Shown piece after piece: positions 23,728-28,363 of a DNA stretch of 29,127 nt. The stretch spans positions 1-29,127 of the forward strand of contig JAZQKK010000005.1 of the NCBI GenBank assembly GCA_045542115.1. Reading direction: 5' to 3'. The notes below the pieces were generated by a model. It saw only the letters and a program-made list of their open reading frames with translations, did not search any database and was not told where the DNA came from. This DNA is from RGIG995 sp045542115 (GTDB lineage: Bacteria > Bacillota > Clostridia > Oscillospirales > UBA644). Position 1 is the first letter of the stretch. Each line of letters starts with the position of its first letter. Both the position numbers and the translations under genes were made by a program.

Positions 23728-24276
23728 ATGGAAATATGGAAAACCGTTTATGGATACGATGGTTTATATATCGTATCGAATACCGGACGAATCAAAAGTG
23801 TTGCCCGAATTGTGTTGCGTTCACGTAATGGTATGTTGCCCGTCAAAGAACGCGAATTGTCGCAATATATTGACCGATACGGTTATATGTGCGTTTCCTT
23901 GCAAAAAAATAAACGAAGAACGACCCACACGGTACACCGTATTGTTTTGGAATCATTCGATTACAACCCGGACGGATTACAGGTTAACCACAAAGACGGA
24001 AACAAATTCAACAATAATGTGTCAAATCTTGAATGGGTAACACCAAAAGAGAATATTCAACACGCGCAGAGAATGGGTTTGCGTCAACATTATAAACGCG
24101 CCGTCTTGAAAATCGAAAATGGTAACATAACCAGGTATGAATCATTAAAAGATGCGATAATTGCGAACAAAACAAGTACAAATCGAATGAATCATTGGTT
24201 AAAAGGAAACCCAACCCGAAAAGGAATTATTTATAAATATGAAAATAACCGTCAAGGGAATGTTACAATTCATTGA
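23728..24276 (+). CDS. HNH homing endonuclease (NUMOD4-HNH type)
   Basis: The 182-aa product begins with a NUMOD4-like segment (EIWKTVYGYDGLYIVSNTGR). The HNH core follows with His70 (THTVHRIV), Asn87-His88 in QVNHKDGNKFNNN, and NLEWVTPKEN at about 100-109. The C-terminal ~65 residues (LKDAIIANKTSTNRMNHWLK) look like a DNA-binding NUMOD1/IENR1-type helix-turn-helix. Such free-standing endonucleases cut related genomes lacking the gene and so spread. It lies between small accessory genes, and its start codon follows a T8 tail of a structured RNA, which probably restrains its expression. No intron halves are visible around it. Confidence 0.92.
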   Translation: MEIWKTVYGYDGLYIVSNTGRIKSVARIVLRSRNGMLPVKERELSQYIDRYGYMCVSLQKNKRRTTHTVHRIVLESFDYNPDGLQVNHKDGNKFNNNVSNLEWVTPKENIQHAQRMGLRQHYKRAVLKIENGNITRYESLKDAIIANKTSTNRMNHWLKGNPTRKGIIYKYENNRQGNVTIH

Positions 24277-24301
24277 TGAAAACAACCAAAAATAAACAGT
24301 T

Positions 24302-24535
24302 ATGCAAAAGTACAGATTTTCCAACCCGGCATCGGTCGTTGAGGTTTCCAAAAGCCCGTTGGACCGTCCGGAACCGGGCAACCGGTACACGATTTCCGAT
24401 TGTCTTTGCCGGGGATTCGGCCAAAACAACAAGGCCCCGCGCAAGAAATACCAAATAACCGCGACAACACCGGCGGCGGCCGCCCGGATGGCGATTGAGA
24501 ATTACCGAAAGGATTATGGCCAAGAAATCAAGTAA
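24302..24535 (+). CDS. Small hypothetical protein (77 aa)
   Basis: The product begins MQKYRFSNPASVVEVSKSPL and ends PAAAARMAIENYRKDYGQEI. It has one Cys pair (ISDCLCRGFG) and an Ala-rich C-terminal helix. It overlaps the next gene by 20 bp. The upstream sequence AACAGTTATG resembles that before the 77-aa gene of cassette A. No family is recognised. Confidence 0.6.
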   Translation: MQKYRFSNPASVVEVSKSPLDRPEPGNRYTISDCLCRGFGQNNKAPRKKYQITATTPAAAARMAIENYRKDYGQEIK

Positions 24536-24806
24536 AGCGACCCGGGAACAAATGTACCGGGAAATCATCGAAAAAGAGGGCCGGAAATGGGACGATTGCA
24601 AGGTATTGGCGTTCGCGTTCAAATACCAAATGCAAACCGAATTGTTCCATTACGGATTGATGGCCGAAAAACCCGATTATTTCGTGTTCGACTGTTGGGA
24701 AAAATACGCCAATGTCGTGGTCCCGAAAGACGAACAGAACGCGGCCGTTATCATTGCCATTGCGGCGAAGAATGGCGGCGAAAAGACAACCCCGAATTTG
24801 CGATAA
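24516..24806 (+). CDS. Small hypothetical protein (96 aa)
   Basis: The start chosen is the ATG at 24516 (MAKKSSKATREQMYREIIEK), which overlaps the previous gene by 20 bp; an earlier in-frame start would add only seven residues. The protein is mainly helical with an aromatic centre (FHYGLMAEKPDYFVFDCWEK) and basic ends. It is one base away from the next gene, so the set is probably one transcript. I cannot assign a function. Confidence 0.6.
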   Translation: MAKKSSKATREQMYREIIEKEGRKWDDCKVLAFAFKYQMQTELFHYGLMAEKPDYFVFDCWEKYANVVVPKDEQNAAVIIAIAAKNGGEKTTPNLR

Positions 24807-24807
24807 G

Positions 24808-25362
24808 ATGGAAACAAACGTAATCATTCAAGAGTTACGCGCCCGCGCTTCATTGGGTTGGCAACCGGAACAACAAGCGTGGTTCGACCAACAGGCCAAC
24901 GACGCCCGGCCGGTTCAATGCGTCCCGATGCGGGATGCGTTCACGCCGGAACAATTGCAATTCCTGTTCAAGAATACCGGGTACAAGACACAACAAAAAA
25001 TGTGTTACAGGAACGCGGCCGAATTGGTCCAACGGGCGGAATGGATGGCCGCGCATTTCGATTCGGACGTACCCGAAATAAAATACGTTGAGGGTTACGC
25101 GTATTGTTATGGCCTGTTGCCAATCGAACACGCCTTTGTCAAGGTTGGCGACCTGTACGTTGACCCAACGTTTGAACGGGCCTTGCATCGTGACGTTCGC
25201 AAAGAAATTTACGCATCTTGCATCGAATTGGACCCGGAAACGACGGCCCGTTACCAATTGGAAACCGGCTTTTACGGCGAATTGTACGTGTACGATTATA
25301 TGTGCAAGAATCGGCCGGAATTGGCCGCCCAAATCCGGGCGCGGAATCCGCACAACAGATAA
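24808..25362 (+). CDS. Papain/transglutaminase-like protein with Cys-His-Asp triad (184 aa)
   Basis: Residues 65-72 (MCYRNAAE) place Cys66 at the start of a helix. The segment VEGYAYCYGLLPIEHAFVKV holds His108 and is followed by GDLYVDPTF with Asp119. The order and spacing of Cys, His-A-F and DPT are those of transglutaminase-like or NlpC/P60-related cysteine enzymes. The substrate is unknown; peptide or amide bonds are the usual targets. There is no signal peptide, so it probably acts in the cytoplasm, for example on host proteins. The enzyme identity is inferred from the triad pattern only. Confidence 0.55.
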   Translation: METNVIIQELRARASLGWQPEQQAWFDQQANDARPVQCVPMRDAFTPEQLQFLFKNTGYKTQQKMCYRNAAELVQRAEWMAAHFDSDVPEIKYVEGYAYCYGLLPIEHAFVKVGDLYVDPTFERALHRDVRKEIYASCIELDPETTARYQLETGFYGELYVYDYMCKNRPELAAQIRARNPHNR

Positions 25363-25374
25363 AAACATTGCGAT

Positions 25375-25632
25375 ATGAAAAAGAAACCAAAATTGCGTCC
25401 AATTGCCGTTGACGGTTGCCAATATGTAACCAACAAAAGCGACCGTTTGCGCCCGTTCCCGCGTTATAAATCATTGCGCAAATTCAAAAAGGCATACCCG
25501 TTCCCGTATTCCTCAAAGGGTTGGTCGGTATGGGATGAAATAGAAGCGCAAAAGGAAGAAAACCGAATTATGGCGATGTGTCATTGGTCGGCCCGGGAAC
25601 GGTTCGCGTATGAATGTGCGCAAGTCCTATAA
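25375..25632 (+). CDS. Small basic hypothetical protein (85 aa)
   Basis: The product begins MKKKPKLRPIAVDGCQYVTN, is rich in Lys, Arg and aromatics, and ends ARERFAYECAQVL. It lies 12 bp after the previous gene. Its stop codon overlaps the T-run of a minus-strand terminator, so this is where plus- and minus-strand transcription converge. No domain is recognised. Confidence 0.6.
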   Translation: MKKKPKLRPIAVDGCQYVTNKSDRLRPFPRYKSLRKFKKAYPFPYSSKGWSVWDEIEAQKEENRIMAMCHWSARERFAYECAQVL

Positions 25633-25661
25633 AAGAACCGCACCCGGTTTCCCGGGCGCGG
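25631..25661 (-). terminator. Intrinsic terminator on the minus strand
   Basis: On the minus strand CCGCGCCCGG pairs with CCGGGTGCGG over 10 bp (one G-U) around a GAAA tetraloop and is followed by TTCTTTT. It ends candidate small RNA 3 and blocks minus-strand transcription from entering the plus-strand genes. Confidence 0.88.
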
Positions 25662-25701
25662 CGGTCAAAATACCGTGTTGGGCGATACGTGGGTAAAAAG
25701 A
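25631..25701 (-). ncRNA. Candidate small RNA 3 (minus strand)
   Basis: A minus-strand TATCTTTG box at 25707-25714 is followed by a ~70-nt segment and the strong GAAA-loop terminator. Near the 5' end, CCGTGT and ACACGG (plus-strand coordinates 25673-25678 and 25701-25706) form a 6-bp stem, and CTTTTTA occurs as in small RNA 2. There is no open reading frame. It could alternatively be the 3' end of the 47-aa minus-strand gene transcript. Confidence 0.5.
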
Positions 25702-25706
25702 CACGG

Positions 25707-25714
25707 CAAAGATA
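25707..25714 (-). promoter_or_regulatory. Promoter -7 element of candidate small RNA 3
   Basis: The minus strand reads TATCTTTG followed by CC, a perfect match and the same wording as the small RNA 2 promoter. It overlaps the right arm of the hairpin behind the minus-strand gene. No -33 TTTG is visible. Confidence 0.5.
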
Positions 25715-25747
25715 GGGAATTTCCCGGATAATCCGGCGGTTCCCTAT
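25712..25747 (-). terminator. Nested hairpin at the end of the minus-strand gene
   Basis: Arms ATAGGGAA (25712-25719) and TTCCCTAT (25740-25747) pair perfectly over 8 bp, and CCGGA (25724-25728) with TCCGG (25732-25736) forms an inner stem with a 3-nt loop. It overlaps the stop codon of the minus-strand gene. The T-run after it is short, so it may be a weak terminator. Confidence 0.5.
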
Positions 25748-25887
25748 TTCTTTTTGCTTTGCGCGGGCTTTTCACGATACCCGGCCGCGTATGCGGCGCG
25801 GCCTTGGGCTTCCGCTTGGGCTTTGGTCGGGTAAACTTTCCCGGATTGGCCCCAACGATAACCGCCGGGAACTTTTTGTACAGGCAT
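25744..25887 (-). CDS. Small minus-strand protein (47 aa), KVYPTKAxAExQGRA family
   Basis: This is the only gene I can support on the minus strand. The product reads MPVQKVPGGYRWGQSGKVYP and continues TKAQAEAQGRAAYAAGYREK with a Lys-rich end. The GGYRWGxSGKVYPTKxxAExQGRA pattern is one I recognise from small conserved phage proteins of unknown function. It has its own minus-strand promoter about 30 bp upstream and a hairpin at its stop codon, so it is an independent unit placed against the direction of all neighbours. Confidence 0.75.
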   Translation of the reverse strand: MPVQKVPGGYRWGQSGKVYPTKAQAEAQGRAAYAAGYREKPAQSKKK

Positions 25888-25915
25888 AACGAACGATTTA
25901 ATGGGTTATCGTATG

Positions 25916-25938
25916 CAAATATACCGGGTTCTGCCCGG
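25916..25938 (-). promoter_or_regulatory. Minus-strand promoter with overlapping inverted repeat
   Basis: The minus strand has TATATTTG (25916-25923), a perfect -7 box for the 47-aa gene. Directly upstream of it CCGGG and CCCGG (plus-strand 25924-25928 and 25934-25938) form an inverted repeat with a 5-bp centre, between the -7 and -33 positions, where a repressor operator would sit. No clear -33 box is seen. Confidence 0.5.
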
Positions 25939-25996
25939 AATCTTGCACCAAAACCACAAATTTTTGCAAAAAATCGAAAAAAAAATAGAAAAAATG

Positions 25997-26027
25997 TTTG
26001 GTAATATAAAAATTAGTTGTACCTTTG
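25997..26027 (+). promoter_or_regulatory. Promoter of leader cassette B
   Basis: TTTG (25997-26000) and TACCTTTG (26020-26027) are 19 bp apart. The sequence TTTGGTAATATAAAAATTA closely matches promoters A and C. It diverges from the minus-strand promoter about 75 bp away. Confidence 0.88.
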
Positions 26028-26031
26028 TACC

Positions 26032-26071
26032 GGGTTCAAGATAGAACACCACGGCCCGGGCCGGTTCCCGG
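26032..26071 (+). promoter_or_regulatory. Two-hairpin leader B
   Basis: Hairpin 1 pairs GTTC (26034-26037) with GAAC (26044-26047), extended by two G-C pairs past a bulged A. Hairpin 2 is CCGGG (26056-26060) with CCCGG (26067-26071) around the loop CCGGTT, identical to the loop in leader A although the stem sequence differs. The start codon follows 14 nt later. Confidence 0.75.
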
Positions 26072-26085
26072 TAAAGAAACAGACA

Positions 26086-26265
26086 ATGAAACAGAACATC
26101 ACAAAAAAGGGACTTGACGCCAACCTTAACGAAATCTCCGTTATTGTTAAATATGATTCTATGGGCGTTAATCAAGGAACATTCTACAAAGATATTGAGG
26201 GCGAACACGAAATGTCCGAAAGAATGGCCAATTTGCTTTTTGAAGAAAATGTTTGCATCCGATAA
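26086..26265 (+). CDS. Small hypothetical protein under leader B (59 aa)
   Basis: The product begins MKQNITKKGLDANLNEISVI and ends MANLLFEENVCIR. It is a compact acidic/basic protein with a probable strand (EISVIVKYDSM) and a C-terminal helix. The start is set by the leader: an in-frame upstream start would translate the hairpins. It is the first gene of a short operon that continues with two overlapping small genes. No family is recognised. Confidence 0.65.
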   Translation: MKQNITKKGLDANLNEISVIVKYDSMGVNQGTFYKDIEGEHEMSERMANLLFEENVCIR

Positions 26266-26276
26266 ATAACAACCCC

Positions 26277-26296
26277 GGCCCGGGGCAACCCGGGCC
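26277..26296 (+). other. Perfect 8-bp hairpin with GCAA tetraloop
   Basis: GGCCCGGG (26277-26284) pairs with CCCGGGCC (26289-26296) around GCAA, a GNRA-type loop. It lies between two small genes, 16 nt before the next start, and has no T-run. It is thermodynamically strong and may regulate translation or serve as an RNA-processing barrier. Confidence 0.65.
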
Positions 26297-26312
26297 ACAA
26301 TCCAATCAAGAT

Positions 26313-26480
26313 ATGAAACAGGCAATAAAGGTTATCACGATGTTCCGGACCGATAATTACGAACAGAATTACAACCGTGCGTTGGTTCGTGGCGCGGATT
26401 TCGATACGACGTGCCTTTGCACATTACAAGATGGGAACCCGGCCGGATGGCAAAGACATAATCCAACGCGGCATCATTGA
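26313..26480 (+). CDS. Small hypothetical protein (55 aa)
   Basis: The product begins MKQAIKVITMFRTDNYEQNY and contains DFDTTCLCTLQDGNPAGW. Its start follows a strong hairpin by 16 nt and its first codons (ATGAAACAG) match those of the previous gene. The last 50 bases overlap the next gene in a different frame. The coding potential is plausible but the gene is short, so confidence is moderate. Confidence 0.5.
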   Translation: MKQAIKVITMFRTDNYEQNYNRALVRGADFDTTCLCTLQDGNPAGWQRHNPTRHH

Positions 26481-26655
26481 CGAAACGGGTTGCCAACGGT
26501 ATACAATGACATTGGAACAGTTGCAAGCCCTGTACAAGCAATTCGAAAATTTCGTGGCCGATTGCCCGCAACAGGAATACAACGAAAACAAATCGGCAAT
26601 CATCGCGGTTTATTCGCTAATCCATAAACACATCAACAACGAAATATACAAGTAA
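26431..26655 (+). CDS. Small hypothetical protein (74 aa)
   Basis: From the ATG at 26431 the product is MGTRPDGKDIIQRGIIDETG onward, with a long helical part TMTLEQLQALYKQFENFVAD and a C-terminal helix IIAVYSLIHKHINNEIYK. A terminator begins 8 bp after the stop. The start overlaps the upstream gene by 50 bp. No domain is recognised; it could be a small protein-protein inhibitor or regulator. Confidence 0.6.
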   Translation: MGTRPDGKDIIQRGIIDETGCQRYTMTLEQLQALYKQFENFVADCPQQEYNENKSAIIAVYSLIHKHINNEIYK

Positions 26656-26662
26656 CGATTGG

Positions 26663-26685
26663 CCCGGGAATCATCCCGGGTTTTT
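26663..26685 (+). terminator. Intrinsic terminator of the cassette B operon
   Basis: CCCGGG (26663-26668) pairs with CCCGGG (26675-26680) around AATCAT and five T residues follow. The next -7 box starts three bases after the T-run. Confidence 0.88.
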
Positions 26686-26687
26686 CG

Positions 26688-26695
26688 TATCTTTG
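26688..26695 (+). promoter_or_regulatory. Promoter -7 element of candidate small RNA 2
   Basis: TATCTTTG followed by CC is a perfect match and, with the preceding CG, is identical to the small RNA 1 promoter over CGTATCTTTGC. The -33 position lies inside the terminator stem and shows no TTTG. Confidence 0.6.
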
Positions 26696-26701
26696 CCATT
26701 G

Positions 26702-26768
26702 CTTTTTAGTTTCATAAACGATTATGTTTTGGGGCGGCCAATGTTGCGAAACGTCGGCCGTTCTTTTT
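26702..26768 (+). ncRNA. Candidate small RNA 2 (promoter to terminator, no ORF)
   Basis: The segment runs from a perfect -7 box to a long terminator hairpin, about 67 nt, and has no convincing frame. It contains AGTTTCATAAACG, which aligns with AGAATCTTATACG of small RNA 1, and CTTTTTA, shared with small RNA 3. Position upstream of leader cassette C mirrors small RNA 1 upstream of cassette A. Confidence 0.5.
26735..26768 (+). terminator. Intrinsic terminator of small RNA 2
   Basis: CGGCC (26735-26739) pairs with GGCCG (26756-26760); after an A/C mismatch AATGTT-type arms (26741-26745 and 26750-26754) continue to a GCGA tetraloop. TTCTTTTT follows. Confidence 0.85.
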
Positions 26769-26965
26769 ATGCCCGTATTGGCCCATTTCGGGCGATTTGG
26801 CGCGTTTTTCCGTCAAAATGGACCAACGGACCGTCCGGCGGCCGAAAGGCCCGTAAAACGAAAATTCGGGAAAAATAAGTGTTGTCCGGTTCGGCCCGTT
26901 CCCGGTCGGCCAAAAATGTTTTCTTATTGGCCGAAAAAGAATTTTTGAAAAATTATCAAGTTTTT
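26769..26965 (+). other. Non-coding spacer upstream of leader cassette C
   Basis: I see no convincing gene. It holds a 7-bp inverted repeat CGGCCAA (26907-26913) with TTGGCCG (26927-26933) and repeated GGCC words. A 59-codon frame from 26769 exists but is a Pro/Arg-rich low-complexity peptide. The spacer resembles that after small RNA 1. Confidence 0.45.
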
Positions 26966-26996
26966 TTTGGTAATTAGAAAATTATACCTATATTTG
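26966..26996 (+). promoter_or_regulatory. Promoter of leader cassette C
   Basis: TTTG (26966-26969) and TATATTTG (26989-26996) have the same 19-bp spacing as A and B, and TTTGGTAATTAGAAAATTA is nearly identical to them. Upstream lies TTGAAAAATTATCA, which also occurs just before the structured RNA at 23603. Confidence 0.88.
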
Positions 26997-27000
26997 CATC

Positions 27001-27040
27001 GGGTTAAGGAAACAACCCAACCGACCCGGCGGGTTCCGGG
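27001..27040 (+). promoter_or_regulatory. Two-hairpin leader C
   Basis: Hairpin 1 is GGGTT (27001-27005) with AACCC (27014-27018), 8-nt loop. Hairpin 2 is CCCGG (27025-27029) with CCGGG (27036-27040) around the loop CGGGTT. The 6-nt gap between them equals that of leader A. The start codon follows 19 nt later. Confidence 0.75.
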
Positions 27041-27059
27041 GACCAAAAAATAATGAACA

Positions 27060-27254
27060 ATGAAAATCGAAATTACCTACGACGCGTTCAATTTCTTTTT
27101 TGAAGCGATGGTTAACAATGCCGATTCGGATTACTTTATGAAATGTAAGGCGTTGGAATCCGACGGTTGGGAAATGGTAAACAACGGATGGCCGGAAGAT
27201 GGCGAAACGTTCACGGTTTACCACAAAAAAACGGATATGGGTTTGTTTGCTTAA
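27060..27254 (+). CDS. Small hypothetical protein under leader C (64 aa)
   Basis: The product begins MKIEITYDAFNFFFEAMVNN and ends TFTVYHKKTDMGLFA. It is acidic, with a helix (DAFNFFFEAMVNNADSDYFM) and a beta hairpin around GWEMVNNGWPEDGETF. Such small acidic folds are common among phage inhibitors, but nothing specific can be said. It opens an operon that continues through the zinc-ribbon and HTH genes. Confidence 0.65.
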   Translation: MKIEITYDAFNFFFEAMVNNADSDYFMKCKALESDGWEMVNNGWPEDGETFTVYHKKTDMGLFA

Positions 27255-27267
27255 AAACGAAAAGATT

Positions 27268-27483
27268 ATGTCATACCATACAGTTGTAAGCACCAAGAAA
27301 ACCGCCGTTGGGCTTGTTAAGTTTTTCCGCGCTCATTGCCTGTTGGCGAAATTCGAAGAAATCCCCGCGCAATACAGGATTGCGACCGACCGCCGATATG
27401 TGGTTTCCGTTCTCAATCCCGGCCAAGCGGACCCGGCCTTTGCGGAAAGATGCGAAAAGATTATTGCCAAGTATAACCAATAA
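27268..27483 (+). CDS. Small hypothetical protein (71 aa)
   Basis: The ATG at 27268 follows the previous stop by 13 bp; an earlier in-frame start would overlap the upstream gene. The product begins MSYHTVVSTKKTAVGLVKFF and ends FAERCEKIIAKYNQ. It is basic with a helix-strand-helix pattern. A hairpin of the leader type lies right after the stop. No family is recognised. Confidence 0.65.
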   Translation: MSYHTVVSTKKTAVGLVKFFRAHCLLAKFEEIPAQYRIATDRRYVVSVLNPGQADPAFAERCEKIIAKYNQ

Positions 27484-27491
27484 GAACCCGA

Positions 27492-27507
27492 CCGGGCGGA
27501 TTCCCGG
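27492..27507 (+). promoter_or_regulatory. Fourth hairpin-2-type element
   Basis: CCGGG (27492-27496) pairs with CCCGG (27503-27507) around the loop CGGATT. Stem length, loop length and loop composition match hairpin 2 of leaders A, B and C. It lies 7 nt before the start codon at 27515, without a promoter, so here it can only act at the RNA level. Confidence 0.6.
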
Positions 27508-27514
27508 AACTGTT

Positions 27515-27952
27515 ATGCGATTCAAGATTGACGAAAATTTGAACCGGGTTGCGGCCGCCAAGGCGGCCCGCCCGGAAACCGTGGCGGTCGAACTTTTGGC
27601 CGCGTTGGTTGATGCGGGAATGATTGAGGACCCGAACGACAATTGGGGCGAATCCGTGTTGATTGCGACCGGCCCGCAATACGTTTCCGATGTTTGCGCC
27701 GTTTTGGCCGAATACCTGTATAACGACGAAACCCGTTCCATCCCGGCCGACGTATTCGACGCGTTTTGCGCCCTTACAATCGTGGGCGATGGCGATTGCC
27801 CGCATTGCGGCGGCGAATTGGAATTTGTCGAAACAGAGGGCCACGAACTGAATGATGGCGATTATTACACGCCCAATTCATACGTCGTTGATAATTACGT
27901 TTATCGTTGCGCCGAATGTGGCGAATACATTAAAACACCAAATGAATTATGA
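27515..27952 (+). CDS. Zinc-ribbon protein (145 aa)
   Basis: The N-terminal ~85 residues are helical (MRFKIDENLNRVAAAKAARP, then ETVAVELLAALVDAGMIE). The C-terminal part carries two CxxC knuckles, CPHCGG (Cys95, Cys98) and CAECGE (Cys132, Cys135), which should bind one zinc ion. Such ribbons often contact nucleic acid or other proteins. The stop overlaps the HTH gene start by 4 bp (ATGA), so the two are likely made together and may work together. The specific function is unknown. Confidence 0.7.
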   Translation: MRFKIDENLNRVAAAKAARPETVAVELLAALVDAGMIEDPNDNWGESVLIATGPQYVSDVCAVLAEYLYNDETRSIPADVFDAFCALTIVGDGDCPHCGGELEFVETEGHELNDGDYYTPNSYVVDNYVYRCAECGEYIKTPNEL

Positions 27953-28179
27953 TGCGAATTGAACAAGCGATTGCCCGCGCAAAGGAACAGGGCAACAAAG
28001 TGTTGAAAAAAGACATTGCCGCCCGGTTGTGGCCCGATTCCACGCCGGTTGCACAACAGGTTAATTTTACCCGTCTTTGCGCCGGGAAAACCCCGCGCAT
28101 TTACGAAGAATGGGTTAAAATCATTTGCGAAATGACCGGATGCACGGCCGATTTTCTGTTTGGACTTTCAAACGAATAA
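27949..28179 (+). CDS. HTH (Cro/XRE-like) regulator (76 aa)
   Basis: The product (MMRIEQAIARAKEQGNKVLK onward) has the size and layout of a single-domain Cro/XRE regulator: an N-terminal helix, KKDIAARLW as the first part of the helix-turn-helix, VNFTRLCAGKTPRI as the recognition part, and YEEWVKIICEMTGCTADFLF, which resembles the final helices of the fold. It could bind the CCGGG-N5-CCCGG repeat near 25.93 kb or the shared promoter region, but no evidence here links them. It overlaps the zinc-ribbon gene by 4 bp. Confidence 0.7.
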   Translation: MMRIEQAIARAKEQGNKVLKKDIAARLWPDSTPVAQQVNFTRLCAGKTPRIYEEWVKIICEMTGCTADFLFGLSNE

Positions 28180-28183
28180 CGAT

Positions 28184-28345
28184 ATGGAAAAGGTAAATTT
28201 GTTTTGGGCCATTATTTGGTCGGTTGTGGCGGCGTCGTGCCTGTTGGCAATCTTTTGGAATCCGTCGCATTTCTTCACGTTGGCAATATCCGTTTTGTTT
28301 GCCGCGATGTTTTGGCACGATTACCGTAAAACCAAAGGAATGTAA
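28184..28345 (+). CDS. Small two-helix membrane protein (53 aa)
   Basis: The ATG at 28184 follows the regulator stop by four bases. Two hydrophobic stretches (VNLFWAIIWSVVAASCLLAI and HFFTLAISVLFAAMFWH) are separated by WNPS and followed by a basic tail YRKTKGM, so the C-terminus is probably cytoplasmic. It might be a small superinfection-exclusion or holin-like protein; nothing more specific can be claimed. Confidence 0.6.
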   Translation: MEKVNLFWAIIWSVVAASCLLAIFWNPSHFFTLAISVLFAAMFWHDYRKTKGM

Positions 28346-28363
28346 CATTAAAAAGGCGATACA

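Noticed and set aside
23632..24276. IscB/HEARO-type RNA-guided system or group I intron around the HNH gene
   Set aside because: The protein is a small NUMOD4-HNH enzyme without a RuvC domain, the RNA does not look like a HEARO RNA, and no split gene flanks it.
25759..26004. An 81-codon plus-strand frame
   Set aside because: It is antisense to the better-supported 47-aa minus-strand gene and runs into A-rich promoter sequence.
26769..26948. A 59-codon plus-strand frame beginning MPVLAHFGRFGAFF
   Set aside because: It is Pro/Arg-rich low-complexity sequence over repeated GGCC words, overlaps promoter-rich spacer and has no leader.
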